From: Curtobacterium sp. VKM Ac-1393
Lineage (GTDB): Bacteria > Actinomycetota > Actinomycetes > Actinomycetales > Microbacteriaceae
Assembly (NCBI RefSeq): GCF_015350995.1
Contig: NZ_JADKRW010000009.1
Coordinates: 1 to 64,000 of the forward strand
Length of the DNA stretch: 64,000 bases
Reading direction: 5' to 3'
Shown: in pieces, positions 32,538-42,021 of the stretch
How positions within the stretch are numbered: the stretch's first letter is position 1
Layout of the letters: each line of letters begins with the position of its first letter
Made by a program: the position numbers and the translations under genes
Notes under the pieces: generated by a model
Seen by the model: the letters and a program-made list of their open reading frames with translations, nothing else
What the model was told of the DNA's origin: nothing
The model's database searches: none

Positions 32538-33665
32538 GTGTCCACTGTCTTCGTCCTCAACGCCGGTTCGTCGTCCCTCAAGTACCAGCTCGTGGACCCC
32601 GAGACGGGGTCCGTCCGCGCACACGGTTCCGTCGAGCGGATCGGCGAGCCAGGAGGTCCGTCACCGGACCACGGAGCGGCTGTCCGGGACACACTCGACC
32701 GGCTCACGGCGGAGGGCGCGGACGCGCCCGTCGCGGTTGGCCACCGTGTCGTCCACGGCGGCGATCGCTTCGACCGAGCGGTGGTCGTCGACCAGGAGGT
32801 CGAGGCGGCGATTGACCACCTGTCCCGGCTCGCGCCCTTGCACAACCCGGCCGCCCTCGCCGCCATCCGGGCAGCTCGCGCCGCACTGCCCGGTGCCCCG
32901 CACGTGACCGTCTTCGACACCGCCTTCCACCAGACAATCCCCGACGCCGCCGCGACATACGCGATCGACGCCGACATTGCGAAGCGGTACGGCATCCGAC
33001 GGTATGGGTTCCACGGCACGTCGCACCGTTTCGTATCGCGCGCGGCCGCGGCATTCCTGGGGCGGCCGGTGGAGGAACTCAAGATGATCGTCCTGCACAT
33101 CGGCAACGGCGCCTCAGCCCGCGCGATCGACGGCGGTCGATCGATCGAGACCTCGATGGGCATGACGCCGTTCGAAGGACTCGTGATGGGCACCCGGTCC
33201 GGCGACATCGACCCAGCGGTGCTCTTCCACCTGCACCGTGAAGCCGGCCTGGACTTCGACGAGCTCGAGACGCTGCTCAACAACCGGAGCGGTCTGCTCG
33301 GGCTCACCGGCCACGGGGACATGCGCGATGTCCAGGCGGCGGCGCTCGACGGCGTCGACCACGCCGAACTCGCCCTGTCGGTCTACCGGCACCGGATCCG
33401 CCGGCACATCGGCGCGTACACCGCAGAGCTGCGCGGGCTCGACGCCGTCGTGTTCACGGCGGGTGTCGGCGAGCGTGACCCGCTGCTCCGTCGCCGGAGC
33501 CTGGCGGGGCTGGAACACCTGGGTGTCGAGGTCGACATCGACCGGAACGAACTCGCGTCCACGCGCGCCCGACGGATCTCGCCGGAAGGGTCCCCGGTGA
33601 CGGTCCTCGTCGTCCCGACGAACGAGGAGCTGGAGATCGCCCGCCAGACGGTGGAACTCGTCTGA
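32538..33665 (+). CDS. ackA: Acetate kinase
   Basis: This 375-residue protein begins VLNAGSSSLKYQL (phosphate-binding), and continues with HRVVHGGD, RYGFHGTSH, HIGNGASA, GTRSGDIDP and FTAGVGERDP, all acetate-kinase signatures. It converts acetyl phosphate and ADP to acetate and ATP. The start is GTG 32538. It is convergent with the phosphoketolase gene, whose product is acetyl phosphate, so the two proteins form a pathway. A DosR-type box lies 33 bp upstream. Confidence 0.95.
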   Translation: MSTVFVLNAGSSSLKYQLVDPETGSVRAHGSVERIGEPGGPSPDHGAAVRDTLDRLTAEGADAPVAVGHRVVHGGDRFDRAVVVDQEVEAAIDHLSRLAPLHNPAALAAIRAARAALPGAPHVTVFDTAFHQTIPDAAATYAIDADIAKRYGIRRYGFHGTSHRFVSRAAAAFLGRPVEELKMIVLHIGNGASARAIDGGRSIETSMGMTPFEGLVMGTRSGDIDPAVLFHLHREAGLDFDELETLLNNRSGLLGLTGHGDMRDVQAAALDGVDHAELALSVYRHRIRRHIGAYTAELRGLDAVVFTAGVGERDPLLRRRSLAGLEHLGVEVDIDRNELASTRARRISPEGSPVTVLVVPTNEELEIARQTVELV

Positions 33666-33683
33666 CGGGCGAACGGGCGAACT

Positions 33684-33728
33684 GGCGAGGCGGGTGCGCA
33701 CCCTGATGGGGAACGCACCCGCCTCGCC
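33684..33728. terminator. Bidirectional terminator between ackA and phosphoketolase
   Basis: GGCGAGGCGGGTGCG pairs perfectly with CGCACCCGCCTCGCC across a 15-base loop, midway between two convergent genes. Confidence 0.85.
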
Positions 33729-33746
33729 CGTGTCAGGCGGTCACCC

Positions 33747-36293
33747 TCACTCGTTGTCCCCGCCGGTCGCGACCGCGGCGGACGCTGGCGCCGGAGCGCC
33801 GACGCCGACGTTCGCGGAGCGGACCGCGCCGGCGTCGTGCGATGCCGGGCCCGTGTCGGTCCAGGTCCAGTCAGCCACTTCAGGCAGGTCCTCGCCGTGC
33901 GAACGCGTGTAGGCGCGGGCGGCGACCCGCTTGTCCTGCATCTGCTGGCGCACGCCGGCGTAGCGCGAGCCGAGGCCGGGCACGCGGTCGAGGACGTCGA
34001 TCACCAGGTGGAACCGGTCCATGTCGTTGAGCATCACCATGTCGAACGGCGTCGTGGTCGTGCCCTCCTCCTTGTAGCCGCGCACGTGCAGGTTCGCGTG
34101 TCCGTGGCGTCGGTACGCCAGGCGGTGGATGAGCCACGGGTAGCCGTGGTACGCGAAGACGATCGGGCAGTCGGTCGTGAACACCGCGTCGAACTCCGCG
34201 TCGGACAGGCCGTGCGGGTGCTCGCCCTCCGACATCAGCCGCATCAGGTCGACGACGTTCACCACGCGGACGCGGAGTTCCGGGACTTCCTGGCGCAGGA
34301 TCGACACGGCCGCGAGCGTCTCGAGCGTCGGCACGTCCCCGGCGCAGGCGAGCACGACGTCCGGTTCCTCGCCGGCGACCTCGTTGCCGGCCCACTCGAA
34401 GATCCCGAGCCCGCGGGTCATATGCGCGATCGCCTCGTCCATCGGCAGCCAGTTGAACGTGGGCTGTTTGCCCGCCACGACGACGTTCACGTAGTCGACC
34501 GATCGGAGACAGTGGTCGTACGTCGACAGCAGGGTGTTCGCGTCGAAGGGCAGGTACACGCGGACGACGTCGGGCTTCTTGTTCACCACGTGGTCGATGA
34601 ATCCCGGGTCCTGGTGCGAGAGTCCGTTGTGGTCCTGCCGCCACACGTGCGACGACAGCAGGTAGTTGAGCGAGGCGATCGGGCGGCGCCACGGAATCCC
34701 CTTGCTCACCTTGAGCCACTTGGCGTGCTGGTTGAGCATCGAGTCGATAATGTGGATGAAGGCCTCGTAGCTCGTGAACAGTCCGTGGCGCCCGGTGAGC
34801 AAGTAGCCCTCGAGCCAGCCCTGGCATTGGTGTTCGCTCAGCATCTCCATCACGCGCCCCGCGCGGGCGAGGTGCTCGTCGGAGGGCAGGAACTCGCCGT
34901 CCCACTGCTTGTCGGTGACCTCGAGCACGGCGCCGAGCCGGTTCGACGCGGTCTCGTCCGGACCGAAGATCCGGAAGTTCTCCGGGTTCGACTGGACGAC
35001 ACCCGCGAGCCACTCGCCGAGCACTCTGGTCGACTCGCTGATCGTGCCGCCGTGGGTCGGGACGTCGACGGCGTGGTTCCGGAAGTCTGGCAGGACGAGA
35101 TCGCGCTTGAGCAGCCCGCCGTTCGCGACCGGGTTGGCGCTCATGCGTCGGCCTCCCCGCGGGACGAGGGCGGTGACGAGCTCGACCGGCGCGCCGGTCT
35201 CGTCGAACAGTTCCTCCGGCCGGTAGGACTGGAGCCACCCCTCGAGCACGCGCAGGTGTTCCGCGGTGTCGCGGGCGCTGGCCAGTGGCACCTGGTGGGC
35301 ACGCCAGTTGCCCTCCGCCGGCTTGCCGTCGATCTCGGCCGGGCAGGTCCACCCCTTCGGGGTGCGCAGGATGATCATCGGCCAGGCCGGTCGGCCGTCG
35401 AGCGTCCCCGCGGCGGCGTGCGCCTTGATGTCGGCGATGTGGTCGAGCACCCGGTCGAGCGTCTCCGCCATCCGCCGGTGCACGGCGCGCGGATCCTCAC
35501 CGTCGAAGCCGCCGGAGACGATGTACGGGGTGTGCCCGTAGCCACGCATGAGGGCGAGAAGCTCGTCCTCGGGGATGCGTGCGAGCACGGTGGGGTTGGC
35601 GATCTTGTACCCGTTCAAGTGCAGGATCGGCAGGACGACGCCGTCATGCAGCGGGTCGATGAACTTGTTGGAGTGCCAGCTCGTGGCGAGCGGACCGGTT
35701 TCGGCCTCGCCGTCGCCCACCACCGCTGCGACGAGCAGATCGGGGTTGTCGAACGCCGCGCCATACGCGTGCGACAACGCGTACCCGAGTTCACCACCCT
35801 CGTGGATCGAGCCCGGCGTCTCCGGGGCGACGTGACTCGGTATCCCGCCGGGGAACGAGAACTGCCGGAACAGCCTGCGGACGCCGTCCGTCGTCTGCGG
35901 GATGCCCGGGTACACCTCGCTGTACGTGCCGTCCAAGTACGCGTTCGCGACCATCCCAGGGCCCCCGTGGCCGGGCCCCGTGACGTACAGCGTGTTCAAG
36001 TCGCGTTCCTGGATCGTCCTGTTCAGGTGCGCGTAGATGAAGTTCAGGCCGGGCGTCGTGCCCCAGTGGCCGAGCAGTCGTGGCTTTACGTCATCGCGTG
36101 TGAGCGGTCGACGCAGCAGCGGGTCGTCGAGCAGGTAGATCTGGCCAACCGCCAGGTAGTTCGCCGCTCGCCAAGCCGCATCGAGGCGGTCCACGGTCGC
36201 CTCGTCGAGGGACACCCCGCTACCGCGCCGGAAGGCGGTGTGCTCGCCCTCGGCTCGCTGCGGGGCGGTGGTCTGGGTCGTCGTGTCGGTCAT
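33747..36293 (-). CDS. xfp: Xylulose-5-phosphate/fructose-6-phosphate phosphoketolase
   Basis: This 848-residue protein is slightly longer than usual. The ThDP-binding motif [15 protein letters not shown], the early [13 protein letters not shown] and [19 protein letters not shown], and the C-terminal [17 protein letters not shown] are typical. It cleaves xylulose-5-P (and fructose-6-P) with phosphate to acetyl-P and a shorter sugar phosphate. GAAGGAG lies five bases before ATG 36293. The start overlaps the stop of the stress-protein gene (ATGA), so the two are one operon. Confidence 0.95.
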   Translation of the reverse strand: MTDTTTQTTAPQRAEGEHTAFRRGSGVSLDEATVDRLDAAWRAANYLAVGQIYLLDDPLLRRPLTRDDVKPRLLGHWGTTPGLNFIYAHLNRTIQERDLNTLYVTGPGHGGPGMVANAYLDGTYSEVYPGIPQTTDGVRRLFRQFSFPGGIPSHVAPETPGSIHEGGELGYALSHAYGAAFDNPDLLVAAVVGDGEAETGPLATSWHSNKFIDPLHDGVVLPILHLNGYKIANPTVLARIPEDELLALMRGYGHTPYIVSGGFDGEDPRAVHRRMAETLDRVLDHIADIKAHAAAGTLDGRPAWPMIILRTPKGWTCPAEIDGKPAEGNWRAHQVPLASARDTAEHLRVLEGWLQSYRPEELFDETGAPVELVTALVPRGGRRMSANPVANGGLLKRDLVLPDFRNHAVDVPTHGGTISESTRVLGEWLAGVVQSNPENFRIFGPDETASNRLGAVLEVTDKQWDGEFLPSDEHLARAGRVMEMLSEHQCQGWLEGYLLTGRHGLFTSYEAFIHIIDSMLNQHAKWLKVSKGIPWRRPIASLNYLLSSHVWRQDHNGLSHQDPGFIDHVVNKKPDVVRVYLPFDANTLLSTYDHCLRSVDYVNVVVAGKQPTFNWLPMDEAIAHMTRGLGIFEWAGNEVAGEEPDVVLACAGDVPTLETLAAVSILRQEVPELRVRVVNVVDLMRLMSEGEHPHGLSDAEFDAVFTTDCPIVFAYHGYPWLIHRLAYRRHGHANLHVRGYKEEGTTTTPFDMVMLNDMDRFHLVIDVLDRVPGLGSRYAGVRQQMQDKRVAARAYTRSHGEDLPEVADWTWTDTGPASHDAGAVRSANVGVGAPAPASAAVATGGDNE

Positions 36294-37105
36294 ACCGTCT
36301 CCTTCGTGAGGGGTGCTGCTGCCCGGCCCCGGCCGTCGTCGTGTCGGGCGACGAGGACCGGGGCGGTGAGGTTGATGAGGACGTCGTGCAGGACAGCGCT
36401 GACGTGCCCGGCCCGGATCCCGGACGTCTGGCGACCGCCGATGACGAGGAGCGCATGGCCGAATGCCGCGTCGAGGAGCGTCGGAGCCACGGCGCGACCG
36501 GTGGTGCGGCACGAGACGGTGAGCCGCGGGTGGGCGTCCTGCAGACGCCTGCCCGCCGCCGCCAGGTCCTCGGCACCGGTGGCGTCTGCGCTCTTTGCAC
36601 GGATGAGCACGAGTTCCTCGCCACGACGCACGGCCTCGGACGCGGCCATCTCGCCGACGTCGGCCGCGTCCGCCCCAGCTCCGACACCGGCCACGACACC
36701 GCGACGGAACCGGAGGTCAACGTCCGGGACCACGACGACGGTGCACGGTGCCGCGGTGGCGAGCACGAGCCCGGTGGTGCCGAGGGAACGCCCGTGCAGG
36801 TGCCCAGTCTTGTGGGTTCCGATCACGAGGACCGTATCCGGGTCGACGACGTCGAGAAGGGCCCCCACCACGTCGCCCTCGAGCACGAGCAACGACAGGT
36901 CCGCCTCCGGGTGCCGTTCCCGTGCAGCACGGAGCGCCTGCCGGGCTGCGAGGACCCCGTCGTCCTCGTCAGCGTCGGGACCACCGCTCCAGACGTGGAC
37001 CAGCACGATCGGGGCGTGTTCGTCGGCCGCCCGGCTCTTCACCCATTCCAAGGCCCGTCGGCTCGGTCCCGAGTCGTCGAACCCGACGAGGTAGCGCTTG
37101 TCCAT
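36290..37105 (-). CDS. Tandem universal stress protein
   Basis: This 271-residue protein carries two Usp units. The first ([19 protein letters not shown] ... [20 protein letters not shown]) has the G-x2-G-x9-G-S/T type ATP-binding loop. The second is less complete and ends [25 protein letters not shown]. Usp genes are strongly represented in DosR regulons of mycobacteria. It is co-transcribed with phosphoketolase and divergent from the histidine kinase. Confidence 0.85.
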   Translation of the reverse strand: MDKRYLVGFDDSGPSRRALEWVKSRAADEHAPIVLVHVWSGGPDADEDDGVLAARQALRAARERHPEADLSLLVLEGDVVGALLDVVDPDTVLVIGTHKTGHLHGRSLGTTGLVLATAAPCTVVVVPDVDLRFRRGVVAGVGAGADAADVGEMAASEAVRRGEELVLIRAKSADATGAEDLAAAGRRLQDAHPRLTVSCRTTGRAVAPTLLDAAFGHALLVIGGRQTSGIRAGHVSAVLHDVLINLTAPVLVARHDDGRGRAAAPLTKETV

Positions 37106-37154
37106 GCACGTCCTTCCCGCCATCGATCGTCCATCCGCTCCTGGCCGGGCGGGA

Positions 37155-37168
37155 GAGACCAAAGTCCC
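37155..37168. promoter_or_regulatory. DosR-type box before the histidine kinase and stress-protein genes
   Basis: GAGACCAAAGTCCC differs from GGGAC-N4-GTCCC at one arm base. It lies in the 112-bp divergent region and could serve both genes. Confidence 0.6.
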
Positions 37169-37217
37169 GAGCGCCGACGGGCATCCCCATAGGGTTGACA
37201 TCACGAGGGGAGCAGCC

Positions 37218-38912
37218 ATGCCGCACGAACAGGACCGGATCGAGTTCCCAAACGGTCCCCAGACCGCACTCGAGCGGACGATCGGCGAACTCGTCGACCA
37301 CGCCCAGGAGGTCCTCGCGACCCAGGGACGACTGCGGGGGCTCCTCCGGGCGAACCGCCTCGTCGTCGCGGAGCTCGACCTCCCGACGGTCCTCCGCCGA
37401 ATCGTCGAGGCCGCACTCGAACTCGTCGACGCGCGCTACGGGGCGATGGGCGTCCTCGCACCGGACGGCACGCTCGAGCAATTCCTGCACGTGGGCATGC
37501 CGGAGGACGAGGTCCGGGCTATCGGCGACCTCCCCCGCGGCCGCGGCCTGCTCGGCACCATCCTGGCCGCAAAGCACCCCCTGCGACTCGAACACCTCGG
37601 GGACGACTCGCGCTCGGCGGGCTTCCCGGAACACCACCCGCCCATGGACGCCTTCCTCGGGGTGCCGATCCTTGTGCGGGGTGAACTCTTCGGCAACCTG
37701 TACCTGACCCGCGACGACGGGGACTCCTTCAGCGACGAGGACGAGGAACTCCTCGTCTCGCTCGCCGCGACCGCGGGCGCAGCGATCAACCACGCACGGC
37801 TCTTCGACGAGTCCCGGCGACAGCAGGCGTGGTCCTCAGCCTTGACCGAGGTGACGACGGCGCTCATGTCGACCGAGGTCGTCGACGGGCTCGGCGTTGT
37901 CGTCGACCGGGTCACACCGCTCGCCGAGGCGGACTTCGCCTGTGTCCTCGTGCCGGACGGCCCGGTCCTGCGGATCGACGGAGCACGCGGTCTCGGCGCC
38001 GAGGACCTCCCCGGAACCATCGACGCCCCGGCCGGTACGATCGCCGGCCGTTCGATGGAGAGTGGCCACGTCACGACCGCTGACCTGCGTGAGGAACCGC
38101 CGTTCTGGCCCGCGCATCTGCGTTGGGCGGTGGCTATCCCCTTCGCCGCGTCCGAGCGACCGCTCGGCACCCTGCTGCTGGCCCGCGGTTCCGAACGTCC
38201 ACGGTTCACGGCTTCCGACATCGACCTGGCGGCGGAGTTCGCTGCCCAGGCCAGTGTCGCGATCGAGCTCGCGCACGGCCGCCGCGACCGGCAGGAGCTC
38301 CAGCGCGTTGAGGACCGCAGCCGGATCGCTCGTGACCTGCACGACAACGTGATTCAGCGATTGTTCGCCGCGGGACTCATCCTGCAGAGCATCGAGCCAG
38401 CCGTGCCTGCAGCGCTCCGCCAGGACGTCGGCGACCAGATCGACGCGATCGACGCTGCCATCGCTGAGATCCGTACCGCCGTCTTCGCGCTGGGCACGCG
38501 CGGGAACGACGAGCGGCAGAGCATCCGGCACCGCGTCCTCGACGTCGTGTCCGAGGTCGGTCGGCTGCTCACCGGGCCGGTCAGTGTGACCTTCGTCGGC
38601 GCGGTCGACGTCATGGTGCCGACCGAGCTCGGCGACGACATCGTCGCGGTCGTCCGGGAATCGCTCACCAACGTCGGCCGTCACGCCCGGGCGGCGAGCA
38701 CCGAGTTGCAGATCGCGATCGACAACGAACACCTCACCGTGCGGGTCGACGACGACGGCAGGGGCATCCAGCGCCGCGGCCGTGCAAGCGGTACCGCCAA
38801 CCTCGCGGCCCGGGCAGCAGCCCGCGGTGGCCGCTACGTCCTCGACGCTCGTCCCGGCGGCGGGACATCCATGAGCTGGAGGGTCCCGCTCCCCAAGCAG
38901 GTGACAGTGTGA
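37218..38912 (+). CDS. DosS/DevS-like GAF histidine kinase
   Basis: This 564-residue protein has two GAF domains (about 50-200 and 220-360), then a HisKA_3 domain (RIARDLHDNVIQRLF, His near residue 375) and an HATPase_c domain (VVRESLTNVGRHARA, DDGRG). GAF-A contains GFPEHHPPMDAFLGVP (His139/140); the same motif in mycobacterial DosS/DosT carries the haem-ligand histidine, so this is probably a haem-based oxygen, NO or redox sensor. ATG 37218 has GAGGGGAG upstream; earlier in-frame starts overlap the divergent promoter. Confidence 0.9.
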   Translation: MPHEQDRIEFPNGPQTALERTIGELVDHAQEVLATQGRLRGLLRANRLVVAELDLPTVLRRIVEAALELVDARYGAMGVLAPDGTLEQFLHVGMPEDEVRAIGDLPRGRGLLGTILAAKHPLRLEHLGDDSRSAGFPEHHPPMDAFLGVPILVRGELFGNLYLTRDDGDSFSDEDEELLVSLAATAGAAINHARLFDESRRQQAWSSALTEVTTALMSTEVVDGLGVVVDRVTPLAEADFACVLVPDGPVLRIDGARGLGAEDLPGTIDAPAGTIAGRSMESGHVTTADLREEPPFWPAHLRWAVAIPFAASERPLGTLLLARGSERPRFTASDIDLAAEFAAQASVAIELAHGRRDRQELQRVEDRSRIARDLHDNVIQRLFAAGLILQSIEPAVPAALRQDVGDQIDAIDAAIAEIRTAVFALGTRGNDERQSIRHRVLDVVSEVGRLLTGPVSVTFVGAVDVMVPTELGDDIVAVVRESLTNVGRHARAASTELQIAIDNEHLTVRVDDDGRGIQRRGRASGTANLAARAAARGGRYVLDARPGGGTSMSWRVPLPKQVTV

Positions 38913-39529
38913 CGCTGCGCGTGTTCCTGGTCGACGACCACGAACTCGTCCGACAGGGCGTCGCGAGAATCATCGACGCCCAACCCGACCTCGAGGTCGT
39001 CGGCGAGGCGGAGAGCATCGCCCGCGCCATCCCGCGGATCGCGGCCACCAGCCCGGACGTCGCCGTACTCGACGTGCGCCTCCCAGACGGGAGCGGCATC
39101 GACCTGTGCCGCACCATCAGGTCCGAGCGTCCGGAACTGGTCTGTCTCATGCTGACCGCGTTCGACGACGACGACGCAACCCGGGCAGCGGTACTCGCAG
39201 GAGCGAGCGGGTACGTGCTGAAGGACATCCGAGGGAACAACCTGGTAGCGGCGATCCGCCGTGCGGCAGGCGGTGCGGTGCTGTTCCCGCCCGAGACCGC
39301 AGAACGGGTGCGCGCGGCGGTGACGCCGAACCGGTTGGACCCGGACGGACTGACACTGCGCGAGCAGCAGATTCTCGACCTCATCGTCGACGGCCTGACG
39401 AACCGGCAGATCGGCGACCGGCTCCATATCGCAGAGAAGACCGTGAAGAATAACGTCACGGTCCTGCTCGGAAAACTGCACCTCGAACGTCGCACGCAAG
39501 CCGCAGTGTACGGCGCGAGGAGGACGTGA
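38909..39529 (+). CDS. DosR/DevR-like NarL-family response regulator
   Basis: This 206-residue protein starts at GTG overlapping the kinase stop (GTGA). The receiver domain has DDHE at 9-12, phospho-acceptor Asp55 (VLDVRLPDG) and Lys in YVLKD. The LuxR-type HTH (LTLREQQILDLIVDGLTNRQIGDRL, AEKTVKNNVTVLLGKL) and the ending LERRTQAAVYG closely follow DosR. It should bind the GGGAC-type boxes in this block. Confidence 0.9.
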   Translation: MTLRVFLVDDHELVRQGVARIIDAQPDLEVVGEAESIARAIPRIAATSPDVAVLDVRLPDGSGIDLCRTIRSERPELVCLMLTAFDDDDATRAAVLAGASGYVLKDIRGNNLVAAIRRAAGGAVLFPPETAERVRAAVTPNRLDPDGLTLREQQILDLIVDGLTNRQIGDRLHIAEKTVKNNVTVLLGKLHLERRTQAAVYGARRT

Positions 39530-39537
39530 CCTAGGGC

Positions 39538-39553
39538 GGGACCAAGGGCCCTC
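39538..39553. promoter_or_regulatory. DosR-type box after the regulator gene
   Basis: GGGACCAAGGGCCCTC has the same form as the box before ackA. It is 34 bp upstream of the small ORF at 39587. Confidence 0.55.
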
Positions 39554-39586
39554 CCGGCGGGAGCCGTGGCGCGGGAACGTTAGAGC

Positions 39587-39733
39587 ATGCCCGAACACGA
39601 CCAGCCCCGGCACGTCTCCGCAGCCAAGTGGCAGCAGCTGAAGCGACAAGCCCGTGAGCATGCCCGCCGTAACGCCGAACGCCGGGCCGCTGATCTCCTC
39701 CGCCCGCACGACACCGACGGATCGGCGCGATGA
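39587..39733 (+). CDS. Small basic protein (48 aa) behind a DosR-type box
   Basis: The frame encodes a helical, arginine-rich peptide (WQQLKRQAREHARRNAERRAAD). It is too short for firm prediction, but the regular helix, start position and box upstream favour a real gene. Function unknown. Confidence 0.4.
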   Translation: MPEHDQPRHVSAAKWQQLKRQAREHARRNAERRAADLLRPHDTDGSAR

Positions 39734-39938
39734 ACTAGTTCCTCGACCCGCTCGTCTTGTCGCGGGGGCAGAGCCGCACTGTGGCAAAGCCACTTACCGC
39801 AACACTGCCCTCATACATCACAACCCGCACCTACGTAGGGCTCTGTTTGCATGCGGCTTCCTCACGCCGAGCTTTCGTTGCGCTCGCGCGCTCCTCTGCA
39901 ACACTGGTGCTCCTATCACCGACCAAAAGGAGCATCCC

Positions 39939-40283
39939 GTGGCGCAGAAGGTCACCACCCACCTCGTCGACGACCTCACCGGCGACACCATCGCAGAAGG
40001 CACCGGCAAGACCGTGCAGTTCTCGTTCGACGGTGGTCACTACGAGATCGATCTCACCGACGGCAACGCTGACGCCCTCCGCGAAGCGTTCTCCGACTAT
40101 GTCGCCGCCGCACGCAAGGTGACGGGGCGCTCCGGTCGTGCCAGCTCCGGCAGCACGCCGAAGCGCGATAACTCGGAAGAGCTCGCGAAGATCCGCGAAT
40201 GGGCCGCCGCGAACGGCCACGACGTCTCCTCGCGTGGCCGGATCAGCCAGGTCATCCGCGACGCCTACAACGCCGCCCACTAA
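39939..40283 (+). CDS. lsr2: Lsr2-family nucleoid protein, copy 2
   Basis: This 114-residue protein starts at GTG 39939 after AAAAGGAG. It follows the same layout as copy 1 (AQKVTTHLVDDLTGDTI; C-terminal SSRGRIS). It differs from copies 1 and 3 mainly in the linker (SGSTPKRDNS) and has a different leader, so it is the most divergent of the three. A small membrane-protein gene follows 65 bp later. Confidence 0.95.
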   Translation: MAQKVTTHLVDDLTGDTIAEGTGKTVQFSFDGGHYEIDLTDGNADALREAFSDYVAAARKVTGRSGRASSGSTPKRDNSEELAKIREWAAANGHDVSSRGRISQVIRDAYNAAH

Positions 40284-40348
40284 CACTGACCACACCCTCT
40301 CCTCCCGAGACGGGTGCATCGTCCAACACGGAAGAAGGAACCGCTCGC

Positions 40349-40774
40349 ATGTCTCGCTCTCGCCGTCACCAGGCACGCACCGTTCGGAACATCGGCGCTA
40401 TCGGCATCCTTGCCGGCGGCATCCTCAGCACCACCGGCGCCATCGTGTGGGGCTTGATCTCCGCCGAGCTCACCGCGCAGAAGATCACCGTCGCCCCAGA
40501 CAGCAAGCTCCTCCCCGAACGCCCCGTCCGCGGCCCCCTCACCGCCTACGCGCAAGCTGAAATCATCAATACGCACGCCACCGCGATCAGCGGCGGGAAG
40601 ACCTTTGCCGAACTCCCCCAAGACGACCCGAACCGACCCGTCATCATGAACGCATCGTTCCTACGGGCGTCCCTGTACACGTCCGTGGTCTCATTCGGCA
40701 CCGCCGCATTCGCCATCGGCCTCGGCCTCGTCACCTCCCTCTTCGGCATCGCCCTCCGCCGCCTCGGGAAGTAA
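40349..40774 (+). CDS. Two-helix membrane protein
   Basis: The 141-residue protein has membrane helices at about 14-38 (IGAIGILAGGILSTTGAIVWGLI) and 108-133 (SVVSFGTAAFAIGLGLVTSLFGIAL), with a loop of about 70 residues outside. Homologues in Microbacteriaceae are often labelled 'aromatic ring-opening dioxygenase LigA'; nothing here supports that enzyme. Function unknown. SD GGAAGAAGGAA precedes the ATG. Confidence 0.6.
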   Translation: MSRSRRHQARTVRNIGAIGILAGGILSTTGAIVWGLISAELTAQKITVAPDSKLLPERPVRGPLTAYAQAEIINTHATAISGGKTFAELPQDDPNRPVIMNASFLRASLYTSVVSFGTAAFAIGLGLVTSLFGIALRRLGK

Positions 40775-41164
40775 CCCCTCCCCGACAGAGCCCACGGCCG
40801 GACCGCCACACCCGGGACTGCTGCAGGTTTGGCTGACTCCTTGACGTGCCCGGGTGCGGTGCGTTTTGCTAGATTCTTGAGAGCTGGTACGAGATACCGG
40901 ATGCGCCGGAAGGGCACCTCGAGTATCTGGTGCAGGACCCGGGTACTTGATCAGGCCGGTGCAGGTCCTGTAGCTCCCCGCGCGGGCTTGGCAAGGATGA
41001 GCGGGTGTGGCGACGACAGCCGCGCTAGGCCTTTGAGGCCCTCCGGCGGGGGTCCTCCGCCGGGCGGTATCCGGGTGGGGTTGGTGCCCGGGGTGCTGTC
41101 CCTGAAACACCACCCCCGGCCGGGCACCCAGTGTCGCTGAAAGGGGCCCGCGTGCTGGGACCTG
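40775..41164. other. Non-coding, GC-rich region with strong hairpins
   Basis: CCGGCGG/CCGCCGG (about 41042-41064) and GGTGCCCGG/CCGGGCACC (about 41081-41128) form two strong stems just outside the duplicated nuclease fragment. A short open stretch ending near 40950 (WYEIPDAPEGHLEYLVQD) looks like a gene tail but has no start. The region could be a structured RNA or the edge of a lost element. Confidence 0.4.
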
Positions 41165-41762
41165 CGGAGCTTGTCGTCAACGAGCGCGACGTAAAAGCCG
41201 AGCTGGCCGAGGTGCTCCGGCTTGAACTTCCCCGTCTTGAGCTCGATCACCACGTACCGGAGCTGCTCGACGTGGAAGAACAGCAGGTCCACGTAGAAGT
41301 CGTCACCGTCGACATCGAAGTGCACCTGCCGACCCACGAACGCGAAGCCCTCGCCGAGCTCGCGGAGAGTATCGATGATCCGGTCGACAAGCGCCTGCTC
41401 GAGGCGGCGTTCCTTCGCGTCACCATCGAGGGCGAGGAAGTCCAGTACGTAGGGATCCTTCGTGATCTGCTGCGCCAGATCCGAGTCCCCCGGCGGCAGC
41501 ACCTCGGCGAAGTTCGTCGGCGCCGCCCGCAGGCGCACGTGCGCCTCCGAGCGGAGCTGGTGCTCGAGGACGTTCCGTGACCACCCCTGCGCGGCTGCTT
41601 GGCCGGCGTACCAGTCCCGGAGCTCATGGTCAGCGAGCCGATCGAGGAGCACCGTGATGTGCCCCCACGGCAGTTGTCCAACAGGCTGTTGGACGATCGC
41701 CTCCGCCGGCCACTCCCCCGCGAACCGGCGCATGTAGAACAGGTTCGCGCGGGAGAACCCCT
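40951..41762 (-). pseudogene. Truncated DUF1016/YhcG nuclease copy
   Basis: Bases 41165-41742 are identical to 55501-56078 in the intact gene. The copy lacks the first 86 residues of the full protein and its own C-terminus, which is replaced by an unrelated frame to 40951. The PD-(D/E)XK core is retained, so a product of 260 residues from ATG 41733 is formally possible but unlikely to be functional. Confidence 0.8.
41165..41742. repeat. 578-bp duplication, copy A (partner at 55501-56078)
   Basis: Direct repeat in the same orientation, offset 14,336 bp, with no mismatch seen over 578 bases. Three mismatches then fall within the next 20 bases, before homology ends near 41762. Confidence 0.9.
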
Positions 41763-42021
41763 ACTAGCCAAGCGAAGCCTCGGCACCATGTGAGGGCGAT
41801 TGCCCCTCGGGTGGGCGTCGCGCGTCGATTCGGGTTCAACGCGACAGTGCCCCCCACTAACCTCCCCACCGGGAGAAGGCGGAGCACGGTCTCACCAAGA
41901 CGTCATCCGGGTGAGTACTGCGGTCACCGCGGCGTCTCCCGTTCCGGGGGGTTGCCGCGGCGGTCGAGGTGGAGCACGCTGTGGTCGGTCCGGTCATGTC
42001 AGAACCTGAGGGGAAACCACC

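Noticed and set aside
33837-37094. 1085-codon plus-strand ORF opposite phosphoketolase and Usp genes
   Set aside because: It is the antisense shadow of two well-supported genes; the composition is that of complementary GC3-biased codons and no domain is seen.
40349-40774. Aromatic ring-opening dioxygenase LigA
   Set aside because: This common database label has no support; the protein has only two membrane helices and a polar loop.
41131-41580. 149-codon plus-strand ORF, also present at 55488-55916
   Set aside because: It is the complement of the nuclease gene; its repetition only reflects the DNA duplication.
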